From Mnemiopsis leidyi (taxonomy: Eukaryota; Ctenophora; Tentaculata; Lobata; Bolinopsidae), in the NCBI GenBank assembly GCA_000226015.1, contig JH153388.1, forward strand, positions 7,851 through 43,701: DNA of 35,851 nucleotides, in the 5' to 3' direction. Positions 35,338 to 35,851 of this stretch are shown here, in pieces. Below the pieces are notes generated by a model that was given only the letters and a program-made list of their open reading frames with translations, had not been told where the DNA came from and did not search any database. Position 1 is the first letter of the stretch; each line of letters begins with the position of its first letter. A program made the position numbers and the translations under genes.

Positions 35338-35851
35338 TTATTGTAAGAATTTACTGTTAATGCTCTCAAGTAAGAAATCTCTACTACAAGAAGCGAATTA
35401 CATGAATAGACTGCTGGACCGATCTAGGGCTAATAAAAGTAGTGACTGGGATGATAAGGTCAGTGTGTCTTCTAGTGCCCAGTTGCTTGTTAAAGATAGT
35501 TCGGGAATATAATATCCTCAAATCTTGAACAAAGACATGAACCTCCCGGTAGGAAAAGTCTGGGTTATCCAGTGGATATAATGAGACATAATGAACAATA
35601 TCCACTAAAGCTAGTACCTATCGGCAGTAAAATCACTTAATATCAACAGTGACGTGCTGTCGCAATGAAATATTAAACGTCTTTAAGGTAGGGCATAACT
35701 TCACATATTCAAATCGTAATGAATGTACTCATTAGCTACACTTTCTAAAAATCATAAAATTGAAATTACTAAAAATACATCGCATCATGTATCTTGATTG
35801 TTTCTCCTACTTTAAACGTACAAATTCAAATATATTTCTCTTTACTCTTAT

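Larger units (their letters stand above)
33418..35851. other. Right flank, no supported gene
   Basis: It begins with the probable 3' UTR of the Ig/TSP1 gene; no single polyadenylation signal stands out. It holds a hairpin (34459-34475), an inverted-repeat element (34504-34787), a 17-bp repeat (34852-34906) and a 26-bp duplication (about 35285-35337). Short open frames on both strands show no recognisable family. Confidence 0.6.

Noticed and set aside
35384-35605. Minus-strand open frame in the right flank
   Set aside because: It matches no family I know and has no splice or promoter support; it is of a length expected by chance.

Overview
This window is animal (metazoan) nuclear DNA, most likely from an invertebrate. 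It is AT-rich, its genes are split by short GT-AG introns (mostly 100-400 bp), and it carries a large secreted immunoglobulin/thrombospondin-repeat gene of the hemicentin/papilin type plus an animal-type Helitron. I cannot name the phylum from sequence alone. There is one assembly gap (766 N, 16721-17486). I recognised no rRNA, tRNA or CRISPR, although I did not scan systematically for tRNAs.

Left third (about 1-12.8 kb). After a non-coding flank rich in CCAAT-type palindromes comes a giant Helitron transposon on the minus strand (coding core 11429 down to 1900). Read with its three lesions taken into account, it is one polyprotein of roughly 3,100 codons. In order it holds a short leader ending in a 2A ribosome-skipping motif, a 193-bp intron, an SGNH/GDSL hydrolase, a long Pro/Ala linker, an AlkB-type 2OG-Fe(II) oxygenase with its His-Asp-His and Arg residues present, a 12-residue Pro-rich repeat, STPR-like basic repeats, a DUF6570-like zinc domain, an HUH Rep endonuclease, a Pif1 helicase and an unassigned C-terminal tail. 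The lesions are a one-base loss in a C run (8752-8755), a one-base loss in an A run (6604-6606) and a TGA (4630-4632). The SGNH-AlkB plus 2A head on a Helitron is the most unusual system here.

Middle and right (12.8-33.4 kb). A plus-strand gene of at least 43 exons (about 2,735 codons seen; the 5' end is missing) encodes about 19 Ig and 13 TSP1 domains and a unique C-terminus with no membrane anchor. All 43 exon phases agree. The early Ig domains (except the first) have the canonical disulfide; from 20788 to 31355 about 13 Ig domains in a row lack it. Several of its splice sites lie inside short tandem duplications, including a 24-bp minisatellite whose unit is itself a 3' splice site. A separate intronless gene (22148-22834) sits in its largest intron and encodes a secreted, tryptophan-rich protein (about 10% Trp) with two LDLa-like modules that have both lost the same disulfide pair.

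Right flank (33.4-35.9 kb). No gene is supported. It holds a small inverted-repeat element (68-bp arms) and short tandem repeats.
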